64,000 bases of DNA. It comes from Paenibacillus senegalensis JC66. GTDB lineage: Bacteria > Bacillota > Bacilli > Paenibacillales > NBRC-103111. Position numbers and translations under genes: made by a program. This document shows positions 42,671 through 52,663 of the stretch, in pieces (the first letter of the stretch is position 1; every line of letters starts with the position of its first letter). The notes beneath the pieces are model-generated. The model saw only the letters and a list, made by a program, of their open reading frames with translations. It did not search any database and was not told where the DNA came from. The stretch is taken from NCBI RefSeq assembly GCF_000285515.1, contig NZ_HE610962.1:137030-201029 (forward strand), given 5' to 3'.

Positions 42671-45025
42671 TTACTCTTGAGCCAATAGGCTCTTCTTCAA
42701 CCGGTATTCGCGCGGTGTGGTTCCGTGCTTGTTTTTGAACAGCTTGAAAAAATGACTTTGTGTCCGGTAGCCAACCTTCTCCATCACTTCATTAATGCTG
42801 TAGTCCTTCTCCTCCAGCAGCTCCAGCGCCTTATCAAGCCGGACGTTATGGATATACTCCGTAACGGTAATTGATGTATTGGCTTTAAACAGCCTCCCGA
42901 CATAAGCGGATGACATCTTGAGCATGGCGGAGATGCTTTGCAGGCTGAGGTCCATGTCCATATAATGGGCATCAATCAATTCACGGATCGTCTCTACGAG
43001 CGCGTCCTTCTTTTCTTCACCTGAACAATTCCGCTGTTCTCCAAGCTTGGTGAACATGTCCATGAACTGCTCCCGCACCTCCTCCAGCGTCTCTGCCTCA
43101 AGCACCCGCCGGTAGCTGTCCTGCCAATCGAGATCGACAGGCAGCAGCCGGTTATGGTTGATTTCCATAACCGTGCCCCGGATAACTACAAGCAGATGAA
43201 GAATCCAGTGCTGGATATTATCCATATTCGAGCTGGATGCCTGGCCAACAAGCTCGTCCAAATCCGCTGCAAGAGCTTGCATTTGCATCGATTTCAGATT
43301 TTCCTTCAACCTCTTCTCCAGTTCAACCGTATTCGGGAAGGTATCGTTTCTTTCCTTCTCCTTGATCCGCTCTGGAGTAATGATCGCCCGCTTGCCAAAA
43401 ACCATCCGGTATGCAAGGCTGCGAAGGGCTTCGCCATATCGTGACGTCCATTCCCTATAATCAGCCGCAGGCTGGCTTACAGCCACAGTCAAGGATAAAC
43501 CATATAATTGGTTCAAGGTTCCTTGAATATTGTGCAGTACCGGAATAAGCTTATCCATTAATTCAGACTCCAGCCCAGCCCCGCTCACTATCAAAGTGAA
43601 CTGGTCATTCTTCATATCTACGAACTCAACCGGAACAAGCTGGAGCAGCAACTCTTCAGATATATTGCCCGTCGCAAAGGACAGCAGCCTTTTATCCGTC
43701 GGGGACAGCTGCAAAAATTGCTGATAGTCATCGATTTTCAGGACGATAATCAGGTAAGGCCCTGTGTCGGCAATTCTAAGCTGCCCATCCTCTATCCATT
43801 GGCGAAAGGTTTGCTCGTTCTCAGCTGTGCTGTCCAGGATCAGCTTTCTCAGTTGATAGTTGATTACTATAGAGCGCTTGGCGTCTCTGTCCCGTTCATA
43901 CTCATCCATTTTGCGGAAAACATGAGTATGGAGCTGGGATAAATACTTCATTTCGTCCTGGTCTCCCGTACGCATTCCGGCTAAGGCAGACGATGGAACC
44001 TGCTTTAACTGCTTCAAAATATTTTCCAAAGGTCCATAGAGCCTGCGCGATACCGGGAATGCCGCGACAAGAGATAACAGCAAAAACAGAACGGTGATCA
44101 GCACAAAATGCCCACGCATTTGATAGATGCTGCCCAGCACAGCCTCATAAGGGCGTATGCTGACAATGGACCAGCCATATAAGTCGGTTTTCATGTAATT
44201 GACGAGGTGGGGACTGTCCTTAACCGTGTAAACGAATTGTCCGAAGCCGGGGGCCGGATCGGCAAACAACGCCTCCCCCAGCTCATCCGGATCAATGGCA
44301 GGAAGAAGCTCGTGACGGGTATAAAATTCCCCTTCGTCATTGACAATGACAATGCTGCTCTCTCCGTAGCCGCTAAGCTCGTTCAGCATCTGCAAATTGT
44401 CAAACAACCACTCCGGCTTTACAGCCAGGATAACCATACTGGAGGAATGTTCGGCTGGAGACTGCTCGGAGCCATACATTAAGTAACCGAACAAATCAAT
44501 GCTGGCCTTTTCCCCGTCTATCCCCGAATCCTCATAGCTGATCGGGATAAGCTGGAGACGCCGCACCGAATCACGGGTATGCAGGAACTGATCCAGCCGT
44601 TCTCTCTCTCCGTTAGCATTTTGCTGAAACAGAGAATCAGTTGAATAGTATTTACCAGTATTCGCATTGTAGATAATAATCGAGTGCATAAAGGAAGTGG
44701 ATGAAACCAGCTTTTCCAGTCTCAGCATTTTGGAAGGCAGCTCGAAAATATTTTCATCCTGTCCGTACAATAAAGAGACCATATCCGTATCCAAATAAAC
44801 GGATTTGGCCAGTGTCTCTACCATTTCATTCATGGATTTAATATTGTAATTGATTTGTGCCATAATCTTCCTGTCGGCTTCGGACTGGATGTTCAGCGCC
44901 GTATCCCGGGATTTCATATATAAAGTTAGAGAGAATATGGTCACAAGCACAAAAGGAAACGTGAGTACAGCTATTAATATCCGGCGCAAGTACTTGCGGG
45001 ACTTGTACATACGAATGAAGTTCAC
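42671..45025 (-). CDS. Membrane-bound AraC-type regulator with extracellular sensor
   Basis: A 784-residue one-component sensor-regulator of the kind found beside Lpl-type sugar operons in Paenibacillus. One helix lies at about residues 12-33 (RILIAVLTFPFVLVTIF) and a second near 290-310 (GHFVLITVLFLLLSLVAAF), with a ~250-residue external sensor between, then a linker and an AraC helix-turn-helix at the end (VRLDKALELLEEKDYSINEV...GYRTQSHFFKLFKNKHGTT). I start at the GTG at 45025, seven bases after GGAGGG; the longer frame to 45121 puts that site inside the coding region. It should sense the sugar outside and switch on the adjacent transport genes. Confidence 0.85.
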   Translation of the reverse strand: MNFIRMYKSRKYLRRILIAVLTFPFVLVTIFSLTLYMKSRDTALNIQSEADRKIMAQINYNIKSMNEMVETLAKSVYLDTDMVSLLYGQDENIFELPSKMLRLEKLVSSTSFMHSIIIYNANTGKYYSTDSLFQQNANGERERLDQFLHTRDSVRRLQLIPISYEDSGIDGEKASIDLFGYLMYGSEQSPAEHSSSMVILAVKPEWLFDNLQMLNELSGYGESSIVIVNDEGEFYTRHELLPAIDPDELGEALFADPAPGFGQFVYTVKDSPHLVNYMKTDLYGWSIVSIRPYEAVLGSIYQMRGHFVLITVLFLLLSLVAAFPVSRRLYGPLENILKQLKQVPSSALAGMRTGDQDEMKYLSQLHTHVFRKMDEYERDRDAKRSIVINYQLRKLILDSTAENEQTFRQWIEDGQLRIADTGPYLIIVLKIDDYQQFLQLSPTDKRLLSFATGNISEELLLQLVPVEFVDMKNDQFTLIVSGAGLESELMDKLIPVLHNIQGTLNQLYGLSLTVAVSQPAADYREWTSRYGEALRSLAYRMVFGKRAIITPERIKEKERNDTFPNTVELEKRLKENLKSMQMQALAADLDELVGQASSSNMDNIQHWILHLLVVIRGTVMEINHNRLLPVDLDWQDSYRRVLEAETLEEVREQFMDMFTKLGEQRNCSGEEKKDALVETIRELIDAHYMDMDLSLQSISAMLKMSSAYVGRLFKANTSITVTEYIHNVRLDKALELLEEKDYSINEVMEKVGYRTQSHFFKLFKNKHGTTPREYRLKKSLLAQE

Positions 45026-45258
45026 GGTCATTCCCTCCGCGGTGGTTTTCATTGGGCATCTCAGGGAGATTGTCTCCCCTGAACAATTAGGCGCCAGTAC
45101 AACGCTTTTTGAATCTCTCAAGCGACATTTTTGAATCTCTCAAGCGCGCAGACATAATTTAAGGGCTCCTGCCATGCTTTGAGCAGGATTTCTTAATGCA
45201 GTGTACCATATTCCTGACATTACCGGGAAGATATTTTAACTGCGTAAACTACTAAATG

Positions 45259-45374
45259 AGCATTTTGCATAATTCGATTTCATCCACATGCGGTAACAAG
45301 ATATAGACAAAGTAAAACCGTTTTGATCTATATCTTGTTTGATTGAAGCTCCGCTGGGATTTATGCAAAATGCT
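45259..45374. repeat. 116-bp hairpin repeat with 14-bp perfect terminal inverted repeats
   Basis: AGCATTTTGCATAA (45259-45272) and TTATGCAAAATGCT (45361-45374) are perfect inverted repeats. An inner pair, ACAAGATATAGA (45296-45307) and TCTATATCTTGT (45327-45338), is also perfect over 12 bp. The whole can fold into a long hairpin. A truncated relative lies at 32255-32312, and the end motif also occurs twice at 1151-1208. Confidence 0.85.
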
Positions 45375-45433
45375 GAAATAGGTATAAGGTGAATGAATAG
45401 GCTCCTCCTAACTTACAGCCATCTGCAACAAAA

Positions 45434-45474
45434 GGTTGTCCAAGCATCAGTTTTCACTGAATTACTGGACAACC
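45434..45474 (-). terminator. Terminator downstream of the PHP/PP2C genes
   Basis: GGTTGTCC and GGACAACC form an 8-bp stem, with an inner CAGT/ACTG pair, and TTTTGTT follows on the minus strand. It fits the end of the minus-strand transcript carrying the PP2C gene and the PHP remnant. Confidence 0.7.
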
Positions 45475-45601
45475 CCTTCATTATAGCAACTTATCGCTTA
45501 ATCTCTGCATAGCACGTATGGATTAACCTCTGCATTGGAAAGATTGAGGAAGACTGAGCCGGACTGGAGCCGTTTATTCTTCCAAATTCCTCTAAATTCT
45601 T

Positions 45602-46167
45602 CTAAAAAACTAGCCGGGTCCGGCAGGTGTAAGTTCTCTCCAAGCCATTCTCCGCTGTTACCGTAATCTGCAGCAGTCCTTTGGTTGGATCGCCTGGAAA
45701 CAACTCAGTCCATTGCATATCCGTCACGCTGGCTCCATCGCTTACTTGAACCGTTAGCCCGTTAAGATCAAATTGTTCACTGTTTATCTCCAATATAGGA
45801 ATACCAAAGGCCGAAACTACCTGGCCCATGCTGCCATTGCCATATTCCAGCTGCTCTACAGCAGCAGCATTGGACTCCTCGTTAGCATCCATTTCTACCC
45901 ATATCGGATTGGAGAAAGCAAATCCGCTGCCTGCCAAAGGCCCCGTACCTGAGCTTCCCGGCTGGGCCCGCCACGGATATTAATTTCATCCCAGAAACGG
46001 AAGCCCTGCTCGTTTACTCCCTGATCCAGGCCATGCCAGGTCCCGTTCCAGACCTCAATTCCAGTAAAGCCCCTCCACTGGTACGGGGTCAAAAACGTAT
46101 ACGTCTGATCAAATGGATGCGCCATGTAAAAGGCCGCACCTAATGCCATATTTGCTAAAAAGCGCAT
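45602..46167 (-). pseudogene. PHP-domain phosphoesterase remnant
   Basis: Two overlapping minus-strand frames carry pieces of one PHP-family metallo-phosphoesterase. The first (46167-45895) has AFYMAHPFDQTYTF and FTGIEVWNGTWHGLDQ...FWDEINIRGG, the metal-site region of the family. The second (45937-45602) has PLAGSGFAFSNPIWVEMDA and a C-terminal beta-rich part. They are in different frames, the stretch between FWDEINIRGG and GSGFAFSNP is shortened, and the N-terminal half with the first metal ligands is missing. This is a decayed gene, not a functional enzyme. Confidence 0.7.
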
Positions 46168-46245
46168 GTCCCTGGCATATTGGCCCGGAACCAGCGCTTT
46201 TTATTTGAGCTTGGCAACAGTTTTGATTGCTACCGTCCACCAAAA

Positions 46246-47055
46246 TTAAAAACGGATAAAAATGCCCGTCCGGTCATCCCGATGCAGTCCACGCTCAGCT
46301 TCCAATTGATCCAATTCGTCAGCATAAGCAGCAAGACCCCGGCGCTCAACCCGACGAATGACATCCTCCAATTCTAAATCAGGGTGGAACAAGCCATCCG
46401 TGATTAGCAGCACAGCCTTGATTCCAGTTAAGGGAATCTCGCCTGATTCGATATACGCAGTCATTTCAGGCTGACCGTTAGCTACTCCATAGCCTTCTGG
46501 CGTGTTAGCCATATGACGACAGTAGGAAGCCGTTTCGATGGAATCAGCATAAAACGTTTCTTCAGCTACTGAAAGGCCCTGATTCCGATCACGCTCCCTC
46601 TTCTCTACGGCCCGCTGGTTGATTCCCTTCACCTGATTGCGGGTCAATACGCGCACTTCGTCCTGCCGGTTTAGCGTAAGAATCATGCAGTCGCCTAGCT
46701 GCGCATAGCGGAGAAGCTGCTGCTCTATGCACACTACGGCAGCGCAGGTGGAGTACAGATGCTGCTTGTGCGTCAAGTCTATTTTTTCCGCCAGCATTAA
46801 TTGCCTCAGCTGCTCATTGGCTGTTGTAAGCTCAGCGACCAAATCGATAGAGACAAGGTCCAGCTCAAAATGTGCTTTAAACAGCCGGGAGGCTTTCCTT
46901 GCTCCATTGTCCCCATTACTATCAGGCGGCGGGGCTGTTGGTAGCGGGGTAACTCCATCAAAGACAGCCATCACTTTGTAGTTAGAGTTAATAGCGTAAG
47001 CGTCTTCAATTTTCGATTTATTAGGGCTTCTAAAAGAGACAACATCGAGCTTCAT
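46246..47055 (-). CDS. PP2C-family serine/threonine protein phosphatase
   Basis: A 269-residue PP2C-like phosphatase. The metal-binding acidic motifs are visible: KIEDAYAINSNYKVMAVFDGVTP (motif with ED and DG), LGDCMILTLNR, VLLITDGLFHP and DDRTGIFIRF. The usual N-terminal RxxNED is replaced by KSKIEDAY. No kinase gene is adjacent. These enzymes need two Mn or Mg ions and reverse Hanks-type kinase signalling. It probably shared a transcript with the PHP remnant. Confidence 0.85.
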   Translation of the reverse strand: MKLDVVSFRSPNKSKIEDAYAINSNYKVMAVFDGVTPLPTAPPPDSNGDNGARKASRLFKAHFELDLVSIDLVAELTTANEQLRQLMLAEKIDLTHKQHLYSTCAAVVCIEQQLLRYAQLGDCMILTLNRQDEVRVLTRNQVKGINQRAVEKRERDRNQGLSVAEETFYADSIETASYCRHMANTPEGYGVANGQPEMTAYIESGEIPLTGIKAVLLITDGLFHPDLELEDVIRRVERRGLAAYADELDQLEAERGLHRDDRTGIFIRF

Positions 47056-47208
47056 GCGACTTCGACTTCCCCCTCTCTGCTGAAAACAGCTTATCCTGGT
47101 GGTTTTAATATAAACCGCCTCTGGTCAAGCACGAGATTTTCTACGCGGTTTTAGTTATGCTCTTGCCTTGCGGTTGCTCTTTACAGCAGTATTTTGCCTA
47201 TAAACGTT

Positions 47209-48138
47209 TTACGAGCGAGTCTGCAAAAAAGTAGTTACACGCTCGACAAGCTCCATCGTTTGGATAACTTCCTCTGGATCGACAATAAACGGCTGCTGCT
47301 GTTCCACGCCCTGCTTGAAGTGCTCAATCTGCTGGAGGTAAGGGTCTTCCCCTTCATGGAATTCAGGCACCTCTACGCCTTCCTCTCCTTCTGAGCCCGA
47401 GGTGCTGTCATGGCGAAGCTCCCCCTTAGCCCCGGAAACGACAATAGACGTAGTAAAAGGTCCCGTATAGCCCCACATGCTTTCCACTTCTGCCCGCAGC
47501 CCATTCCGGAGCTCCAGCTCCACTACAACATGGTGCAGCTTATCGTTTTTGGTTTGCCGTGCCTCTCTCAGCTTTGCCGGACCGAAGGTCCACTGGAGAA
47601 AATCGAGATCATGAATCATCAGGTCGAGCACGACACCGCCGCTTTTGGTCGTATCTGCGTACCAGCTTCCCACAGACGGGTTATGCGTCAGACGCTTAGC
47701 CCGAACGTATCTGGGCTGTCCGACTTGTCCTTTGCTCACGGCCTGGCGGATAGCTGCATATTCCGGAAAAAAGCGGACAACCTGGGCCACATATAAGCGA
47801 ACCCCATTTTCCTCACAGGCTCGACTCATCTCCCTGGCATCCGATGAATTCAAGGCCAGCGGCTTTTCACAGAGCACGTGCTTTTTATGGCGTGCAGCTT
47901 CCAATACGAATTCTTTATGAAGAAAAGTGGGAACGGTTACAATTACAGCCTCAACCTCAGGATTTCCAAGCATTTCCTGGTAGTTCGAATACGCTTTAGC
48001 TTCATAGGGCCGGGCAAACCGTTCCGCTTTCTCCTGCTCTCTGTGAAAAACGGCGGCCAGCCGCATCGTGTCGGAGCTGAAAATCTTCTTAGCATAAATG
48101 TCCGCCATATTACCGCAGCCGATTAAAGCAAAATTCAT
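47209..48138 (-). CDS. Gfo/Idh/MocA family oxidoreductase
   Basis: A 309-residue NAD(P)-dependent dehydrogenase. The Rossmann motif is LIGCGNMADIYAKK (about residues 4-17). The EKP motif is in HKKHVLCEKPLALNSSDA, and the catalytic region is SGGVVLDLMIHDLDFLQWTFG with its conserved Asp-His. It is divergent from the sugar isomerase-like gene at 48586, so the two probably share regulation in one sugar or inositol-like pathway. Confidence 0.88.
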   Translation of the reverse strand: MNFALIGCGNMADIYAKKIFSSDTMRLAAVFHREQEKAERFARPYEAKAYSNYQEMLGNPEVEAVIVTVPTFLHKEFVLEAARHKKHVLCEKPLALNSSDAREMSRACEENGVRLYVAQVVRFFPEYAAIRQAVSKGQVGQPRYVRAKRLTHNPSVGSWYADTTKSGGVVLDLMIHDLDFLQWTFGPAKLREARQTKNDKLHHVVVELELRNGLRAEVESMWGYTGPFTTSIVVSGAKGELRHDSTSGSEGEEGVEVPEFHEGEDPYLQQIEHFKQGVEQQQPFIVDPEEVIQTMELVERVTTFLQTRS

Positions 48139-48585
48139 AGCTGATCTTCCCCTTTCTATACACGATTTCAGGATGGTCTGCTGCTTCCGAAAACTTTTCT
48201 CTATCCCTGTTTTCCCTGTCCCGCCATTTTCACTCTGGTATTCACCTAAAATACCCCTAGTATTTCAATATTTTCTATGAATCCTTTACCAAATTCTAGA
48301 ACTCCCTCTAACATCCTATACTATTACTTTACAACAATTCCCTGGTAATTGCCTATAGATTGGATTCGCCAAAATTACAACAGATGGCTCCTCCTTTATG
48401 GTAAAGCAGACGTTTTTTCAAAAACTGCCTCCGGCTCATAGACACATGCTGGGGTTAGGTGTACCATTAACGTGACTTTGTTTTGTTGACTTTTGGCACT
48501 GATTTTATTCCAGTATTGACAATGGTTTCGATAATTTTAGGAGAATGGAATGCTGGACAAATGATTTTGCGGGAGGATGAATAAG
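48139..48585. other. Divergent promoter region of the two sugar genes
   Basis: No gene. TTGACA lies at 48516-48521 on the plus strand, but no good -10 follows at 17 bp; TTGACT lies at 48485-48490. I see no cre-type operator. The remainder is AT-rich and unstructured. Confidence 0.4.
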
Positions 48586-49488
48586 ATGCGTTTATCGACA
48601 ACGACTCATATTTTTGGAGTAATCCCGGAAGGAGGCTATATCCCATACAAGGAATCGGTGCAAAGATGCTTCGACGCCGGTTACCGCGTGCTGGATATTC
48701 ATTTTTGCCAAGCTTTGGGGGGAAGAACCGATCTCGCTAAAGATAATTGGCAGGAACTCATTGAGGGTGTCCGGGAACAAGCGGAAAAGCTGGGAGTGGA
48801 GTTCACCCAGTCCCACCCCGTTTTTATCGGAACCAAGGACTCGGAGCTGAAGCCGGAAATGCAGGACAATTATCGTGAAATGATGAGGCGCTCCATTATC
48901 GCGAGCTCCATTCTTGGCGTAAAATGGGCAGTCCTGCATCCAATTGAGGAAAAGGAAGCGACTTTGTTTGATGTTGAGGCCAACTTGAAGGCCAACCATG
49001 AAATGCATGATTGGGTGGTCGAGCTTGCAATTAAGCACAATGTCGGAATCGCTTTTGAAAATATGATTGAAGGGCCCCGTACGAAAAGACGCTTCTCCGC
49101 TCATGCCGGCGAGCTCGTCGCGCTGATCGATGATTACCAGGATTCTAAAGTGGGAGCGTGCTGGGATTTCGGCCATGGCAACTTCCTCTACAAAGACCAA
49201 ACGGTAGCCCTGCGAACTCTCGGCAAACGTCTGAAGGCTACCCATGTCAATGACAATGACGGAAGTGATGATTATCATATGTATCCTTTCCACGGAACCG
49301 TCGATTGGCATAAGGTGCTGCCGGTGCTGGCTGAGATCGGTTATGAAGGGGATTTTACTTATGAGGCTCACAAAGAGTTCACCTTCCTTCCGGATCAGCT
49401 TAGAGATACCGTAGCCAAAACAGGCGTGGAGATCGGCAACTACTGTCTGTCTATTGTCCGTGGGGAACACGCAAAAGGCACTTTATAA
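48586..49488 (+). CDS. Sugar phosphate isomerase/epimerase family protein (TIM barrel)
   Basis: A 300-residue TIM-barrel protein of the xylose-isomerase-like superfamily. Metal-site segments are visible: VLDIHFCQALGG, FTQSHPVFIG, WAVLHPIEE, IAFENMIEGP, GACWDFGHGN, ATHVNDNDGSDDYHMYP and GDFTYEAHKEF. I use the ATG at 48586, nine bases after GGGAGG; the ATG at 48577 lies too close. It differs clearly from the isomerase-like protein at 8995, so it is not a duplicate. Substrate unknown. Confidence 0.85.
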   Translation: MRLSTTTHIFGVIPEGGYIPYKESVQRCFDAGYRVLDIHFCQALGGRTDLAKDNWQELIEGVREQAEKLGVEFTQSHPVFIGTKDSELKPEMQDNYREMMRRSIIASSILGVKWAVLHPIEEKEATLFDVEANLKANHEMHDWVVELAIKHNVGIAFENMIEGPRTKRRFSAHAGELVALIDDYQDSKVGACWDFGHGNFLYKDQTVALRTLGKRLKATHVNDNDGSDDYHMYPFHGTVDWHKVLPVLAEIGYEGDFTYEAHKEFTFLPDQLRDTVAKTGVEIGNYCLSIVRGEHAKGTL

Positions 49489-49537
49489 TCGGTTCACTTT
49501 ATAACTGGTTCCGCCCTTTTAGCCAAGCTTTAATCCA

Positions 49538-49580
49538 GGAAGCTGTCCGTTCCCCGATTCAACCGGGTCGGGCAGCTTCC
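49538..49580. terminator. Terminator between the isomerase-like gene and the response regulator
   Basis: GGAAGCTG (49538-49545) pairs with CAGCTTCC (49573-49580), extended by TCC/GGG, with TTCTT after it on the plus strand. It lies between convergent genes. Confidence 0.8.
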
Positions 49581-49583
49581 TTC

Positions 49584-50360
49584 TTAAAGAACTTTCGTAG
49601 AAGGCTGGAATTTGTAGCCGATCCCACGGACTGTGGCAATATAACGATGTGAGCCGCTTGCATCCTCAATTTTCCGTCTCAGGTTGCTAATGTGGACCAT
49701 CACCGTTCGCTGGTCGCTCCAGCCATCCATGCCCCAAATTTGTTCATAGAGTTGTTCTACACTGAACACCTGCCCCGGGTGCGAAGCCAAGAAGAACAAC
49801 AGCTGTCGTTCCTTTGTAGATAAAGTCACCGCCTGTCCACCCAACATAACCTCCCAGCCCTCAAAGGAAAGCTCAAGACGACCGTCGCTCCATACTCCGC
49901 TTTTTTTACCTGTTGGAGCTCCTCGCCTAGCTCCGGGTTGAGCCTGCTGCTGCCTTTGAGACGGAGACTGGGTATTACGCAGCCGGGCCTTAACCCGGGC
50001 CACCATAATATCCGGGTCGAATGGCTTAGTAATGTAATCATCACCACCCAGCTCCAACCCCCGAATAATGTCCTCTCTCTCGCTAAGACTGCTCAGAAAA
50101 ATGATGGGAACCATACTTTCTTGCCGGATCGCCTGAACCCACTCTGTTCCTTGGCCATCAGGCAGCATAATGTCGCAAATAATTAAATCAGGCTTGCTTT
50201 CTGCCCACATTTGGGAAGCCGCCATCAGAGTCGGGGCTGTTCTCGTTGAATAGGTTTGACTGCGCAAATAAATGGAGATTAAATCAGCAATATCCTCATC
50301 ATCTTCAATAATCAGGATGTCCTGGTTTTGTTTGAGCGCTTGGGAAAACATCGGTGTCAT
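49584..50360 (-). CDS. OmpR-family response regulator
   Basis: A 258-residue two-component response regulator. The receiver domain has the acidic pair in ILIIEDDEDIADLI, the phosphorylated aspartate in PDLIICDIMLP and the lysine in YITKPFDP. A Ser/Gln-rich linker precedes a winged-helix domain (TLSTKERQLLFFLASHPGQVFS...RTVMVHISNLRRKIED). I use the ATG at 50360, after AAGGAAG; it overlaps the kinase gene by 56 bases, so kinase and regulator are translationally linked. It probably binds the divergent promoter region at 52597-52777. Confidence 0.88.
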   Translation of the reverse strand: MTPMFSQALKQNQDILIIEDDEDIADLISIYLRSQTYSTRTAPTLMAASQMWAESKPDLIICDIMLPDGQGTEWVQAIRQESMVPIIFLSSLSEREDIIRGLELGGDDYITKPFDPDIMVARVKARLRNTQSPSQRQQQAQPGARRGAPTGKKSGVWSDGRLELSFEGWEVMLGGQAVTLSTKERQLLFFLASHPGQVFSVEQLYEQIWGMDGWSDQRTVMVHISNLRRKIEDASGSHRYIATVRGIGYKFQPSTKVL

Positions 50361-52596
50361 CACTTCCTTTTCTATCCATCGGGAGATAAAAGCTGAATTC
50401 GCTGCCTGCACCCGGTTCACTGTTCACCCAAATTTCACCGTTGTGATAATGGACAATTTCCTTGCAAATGGCAAGACCGAGGCCCGTTCCTTGGTGATCT
50501 GTCCCTAGAGGCTGGATGGCCTGGCCAAACCGTTCAAAAATAATCTTATGCATTTGAGGTTCAATTCCTGTTCCCGTATCTCTAACCGTAATGATCGCCC
50601 GGCCACTGTTGACGGCAGTTTCCCCTGGCTCCTCCAACCGTAAAATTAGACTGATTTTTCCTCCGGACGGAGTATGCCGTATGGCATTCGACACCAGATT
50701 AGCCAGCACCTGCTCGATGCGAATTCTATCTATAAGGACTATATATTTTTTATCGGTATTCTCTTCTTGCGGCAGCACCAGCTCACTGTGTATCCCTATT
50801 TCCTGCAGCTCCCACTCATACTTGACAAACAAATCTTTGAAAAAAGCCTTCGGCCGAGCCTCCATCATATGAAATTGCGCTTGCTTGGTTTCAAGTTTGG
50901 TCAGCTCTATCAAATCATGAATAAGCCGCTCCAGGAGCAGGCTCCGCTCATAGATTCGATTCGCATATTTAGGGGCTTCGGAAGTAATAATCGCATCCCG
51001 TAATGCCTTGGCAAAGCCTTTGATCGATGTGATCGGTGTTTTTAACTCATGCGAAATGTTGGATAGAAGGCGAAGCCGGAATTGCTCCATGTCTTCCATA
51101 CGTTCGTACGCTTTTTGCAGCTTCTCATTGCTTTCCCTTAGTGAAGAGGTGCGCTCCTCCACAGTACACTCCAATGAGCGGTTGCTCTCCTGCAGCTCGG
51201 CTGTCAGCCTCTCTGTTTCCAGCATTGCCCGTGAAAAACGTGCCGATAAGTTGAGAGCTTGCGTTAACAAAAACGCAAACAAACCGATCGAGAGCAAATC
51301 ATCCGTAGACAAGAACCCGCTGTAAAACAACATATCATTTAAAGCGAACACCGTGAAAAACAAAAATCCGATCGCATTGGTGAACGAACCCTTGCGCCGC
51401 CGAAGCGCCGATAGCCCATAGATGTAAGTGCAGTACAGAAGCACAGGAAGCAGTACGCCCCATATGAAACTAGTTAAATAATAAGTGTATACATAGGCCG
51501 GAAGAGCCAAGATGAGGCTCATGCACCCCAGAATAACCGTCACTCCTACGCGTGGAGCCAAACTAAAAGACTCCTGCGGGTACTCCCGATGTACAAACAA
51601 AAGCAACGTCAGTGCTGTCATGCTAATTGAAAGATACTCGGTCTTTACCACCCACTCCCAGGGCAATCCGGGCAGCAGGAACAGCGCTGTCGATTCCCCT
51701 AGCACAATTGTGCGGATGCCTACAGAAAGACAAAGCAAACCGAAAAATAAGGCGGATAGCTCCTGCCTCCGATTAAAATAAACCAATAAGTAATACAGAC
51801 CCATTACGAAAAAAATACCTACAATAAAAACCTGCGCGGAAACTCGCGCGACACGAAGCCATGAAATCGCCTCGGCCGTGCCAAACTCTACGGATTGCCA
51901 GATACCCGCATTTCTCTGAGAGAAGTTGGACACCTGGATAATAATCTCATTCCATCCCGCCTGCGGCTCGAAATAGATCGTCTTGGGGTAACTCCCCGGT
52001 TCCTCACTGGCACGATCTTGACCTACTATGCCGTTGCCGCCCTTATCGCTTCCATTAATCCATATCCGGTAGCTGGATGCGATGCTTTTCGGGTAGATTC
52101 CCAGCGTCTGCAGGTTTTGGGTGAGCGTCTCCGAAAGGTACACACGAAGACGAAAAGTGGCATAGCCTTCGTTCGGCAGCGCTTCTCCAGATTCTTTGGC
52201 TATATAATCCGTCCAAGGACTAGGCACAGGAACCATCTGCGGCTCGGGAAGAATATTCCCTGAATCGTGGAGCCTTGAATTCTGGAAGTCTTCAGGCTCC
52301 AACAATTTGTTCCAATAAAACTCCCATTCTCCGTCTAAAGCAGCTGCTGTCTGTTTGCCTTCATGCAGCCACGTTGACAGATCCAGCTCGCCTTGATTCG
52401 CTTTATCTAACCATGCTGCTTCGTTTTCCGGTGAGGCCTCATCACGTAAAAGCGGCGACTTATCATCCCCTAAACGTGCAGCAAAAGCAGGCAGGGGAAC
52501 CCATACCACAATTATTATAAAAAGCAGAGCATACAGCGCCCATTTTCCAAACCCGGATGTCCGCTGCTCTACAGGATTTTTAGAATTTATCAACAA
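50305..52596 (-). CDS. Sensor histidine kinase with 7TM-DISM-type sensor
   Basis: A 763-residue kinase. After a signal-like N-terminus comes an external ~190-residue beta domain (ALDGEWEFYWNKLLEPEDF through IIIQVSNFSQRNAGIW), resembling 7TMR-DISM extracellular domains, then seven helices (about residues 255-465). The H-box is LLSNISHELKTPITSIKGF (histidine near residue 515), the N-box NLVSNAIRHTPSGG, and the G-boxes DTGTGIEP and GTGLGLAI. The start is TTG (52596 or 52593) after GGAAGG. Such sensors are thought to bind carbohydrates or other small ligands; here the divergent peptide cassette is a tempting partner. Confidence 0.85.
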   Translation of the reverse strand: MLINSKNPVEQRTSGFGKWALYALLFIIIVVWVPLPAFAARLGDDKSPLLRDEASPENEAAWLDKANQGELDLSTWLHEGKQTAAALDGEWEFYWNKLLEPEDFQNSRLHDSGNILPEPQMVPVPSPWTDYIAKESGEALPNEGYATFRLRVYLSETLTQNLQTLGIYPKSIASSYRIWINGSDKGGNGIVGQDRASEEPGSYPKTIYFEPQAGWNEIIIQVSNFSQRNAGIWQSVEFGTAEAISWLRVARVSAQVFIVGIFFVMGLYYLLVYFNRRQELSALFFGLLCLSVGIRTIVLGESTALFLLPGLPWEWVVKTEYLSISMTALTLLLFVHREYPQESFSLAPRVGVTVILGCMSLILALPAYVYTYYLTSFIWGVLLPVLLYCTYIYGLSALRRRKGSFTNAIGFLFFTVFALNDMLFYSGFLSTDDLLSIGLFAFLLTQALNLSARFSRAMLETERLTAELQESNRSLECTVEERTSSLRESNEKLQKAYERMEDMEQFRLRLLSNISHELKTPITSIKGFAKALRDAIITSEAPKYANRIYERSLLLERLIHDLIELTKLETKQAQFHMMEARPKAFFKDLFVKYEWELQEIGIHSELVLPQEENTDKKYIVLIDRIRIEQVLANLVSNAIRHTPSGGKISLILRLEEPGETAVNSGRAIITVRDTGTGIEPQMHKIIFERFGQAIQPLGTDHQGTGLGLAICKEIVHYHNGEIWVNSEPGAGSEFSFYLPMDRKGSDDTDVFPSAQTKPGHPDY

Positions 52597-52663
52597 AGCC
52601 TTCCATCCGCCTCCTAAGCCCGTCTACCCGTTACCTTTCGTTCATTATAACAGACCCATGGCT

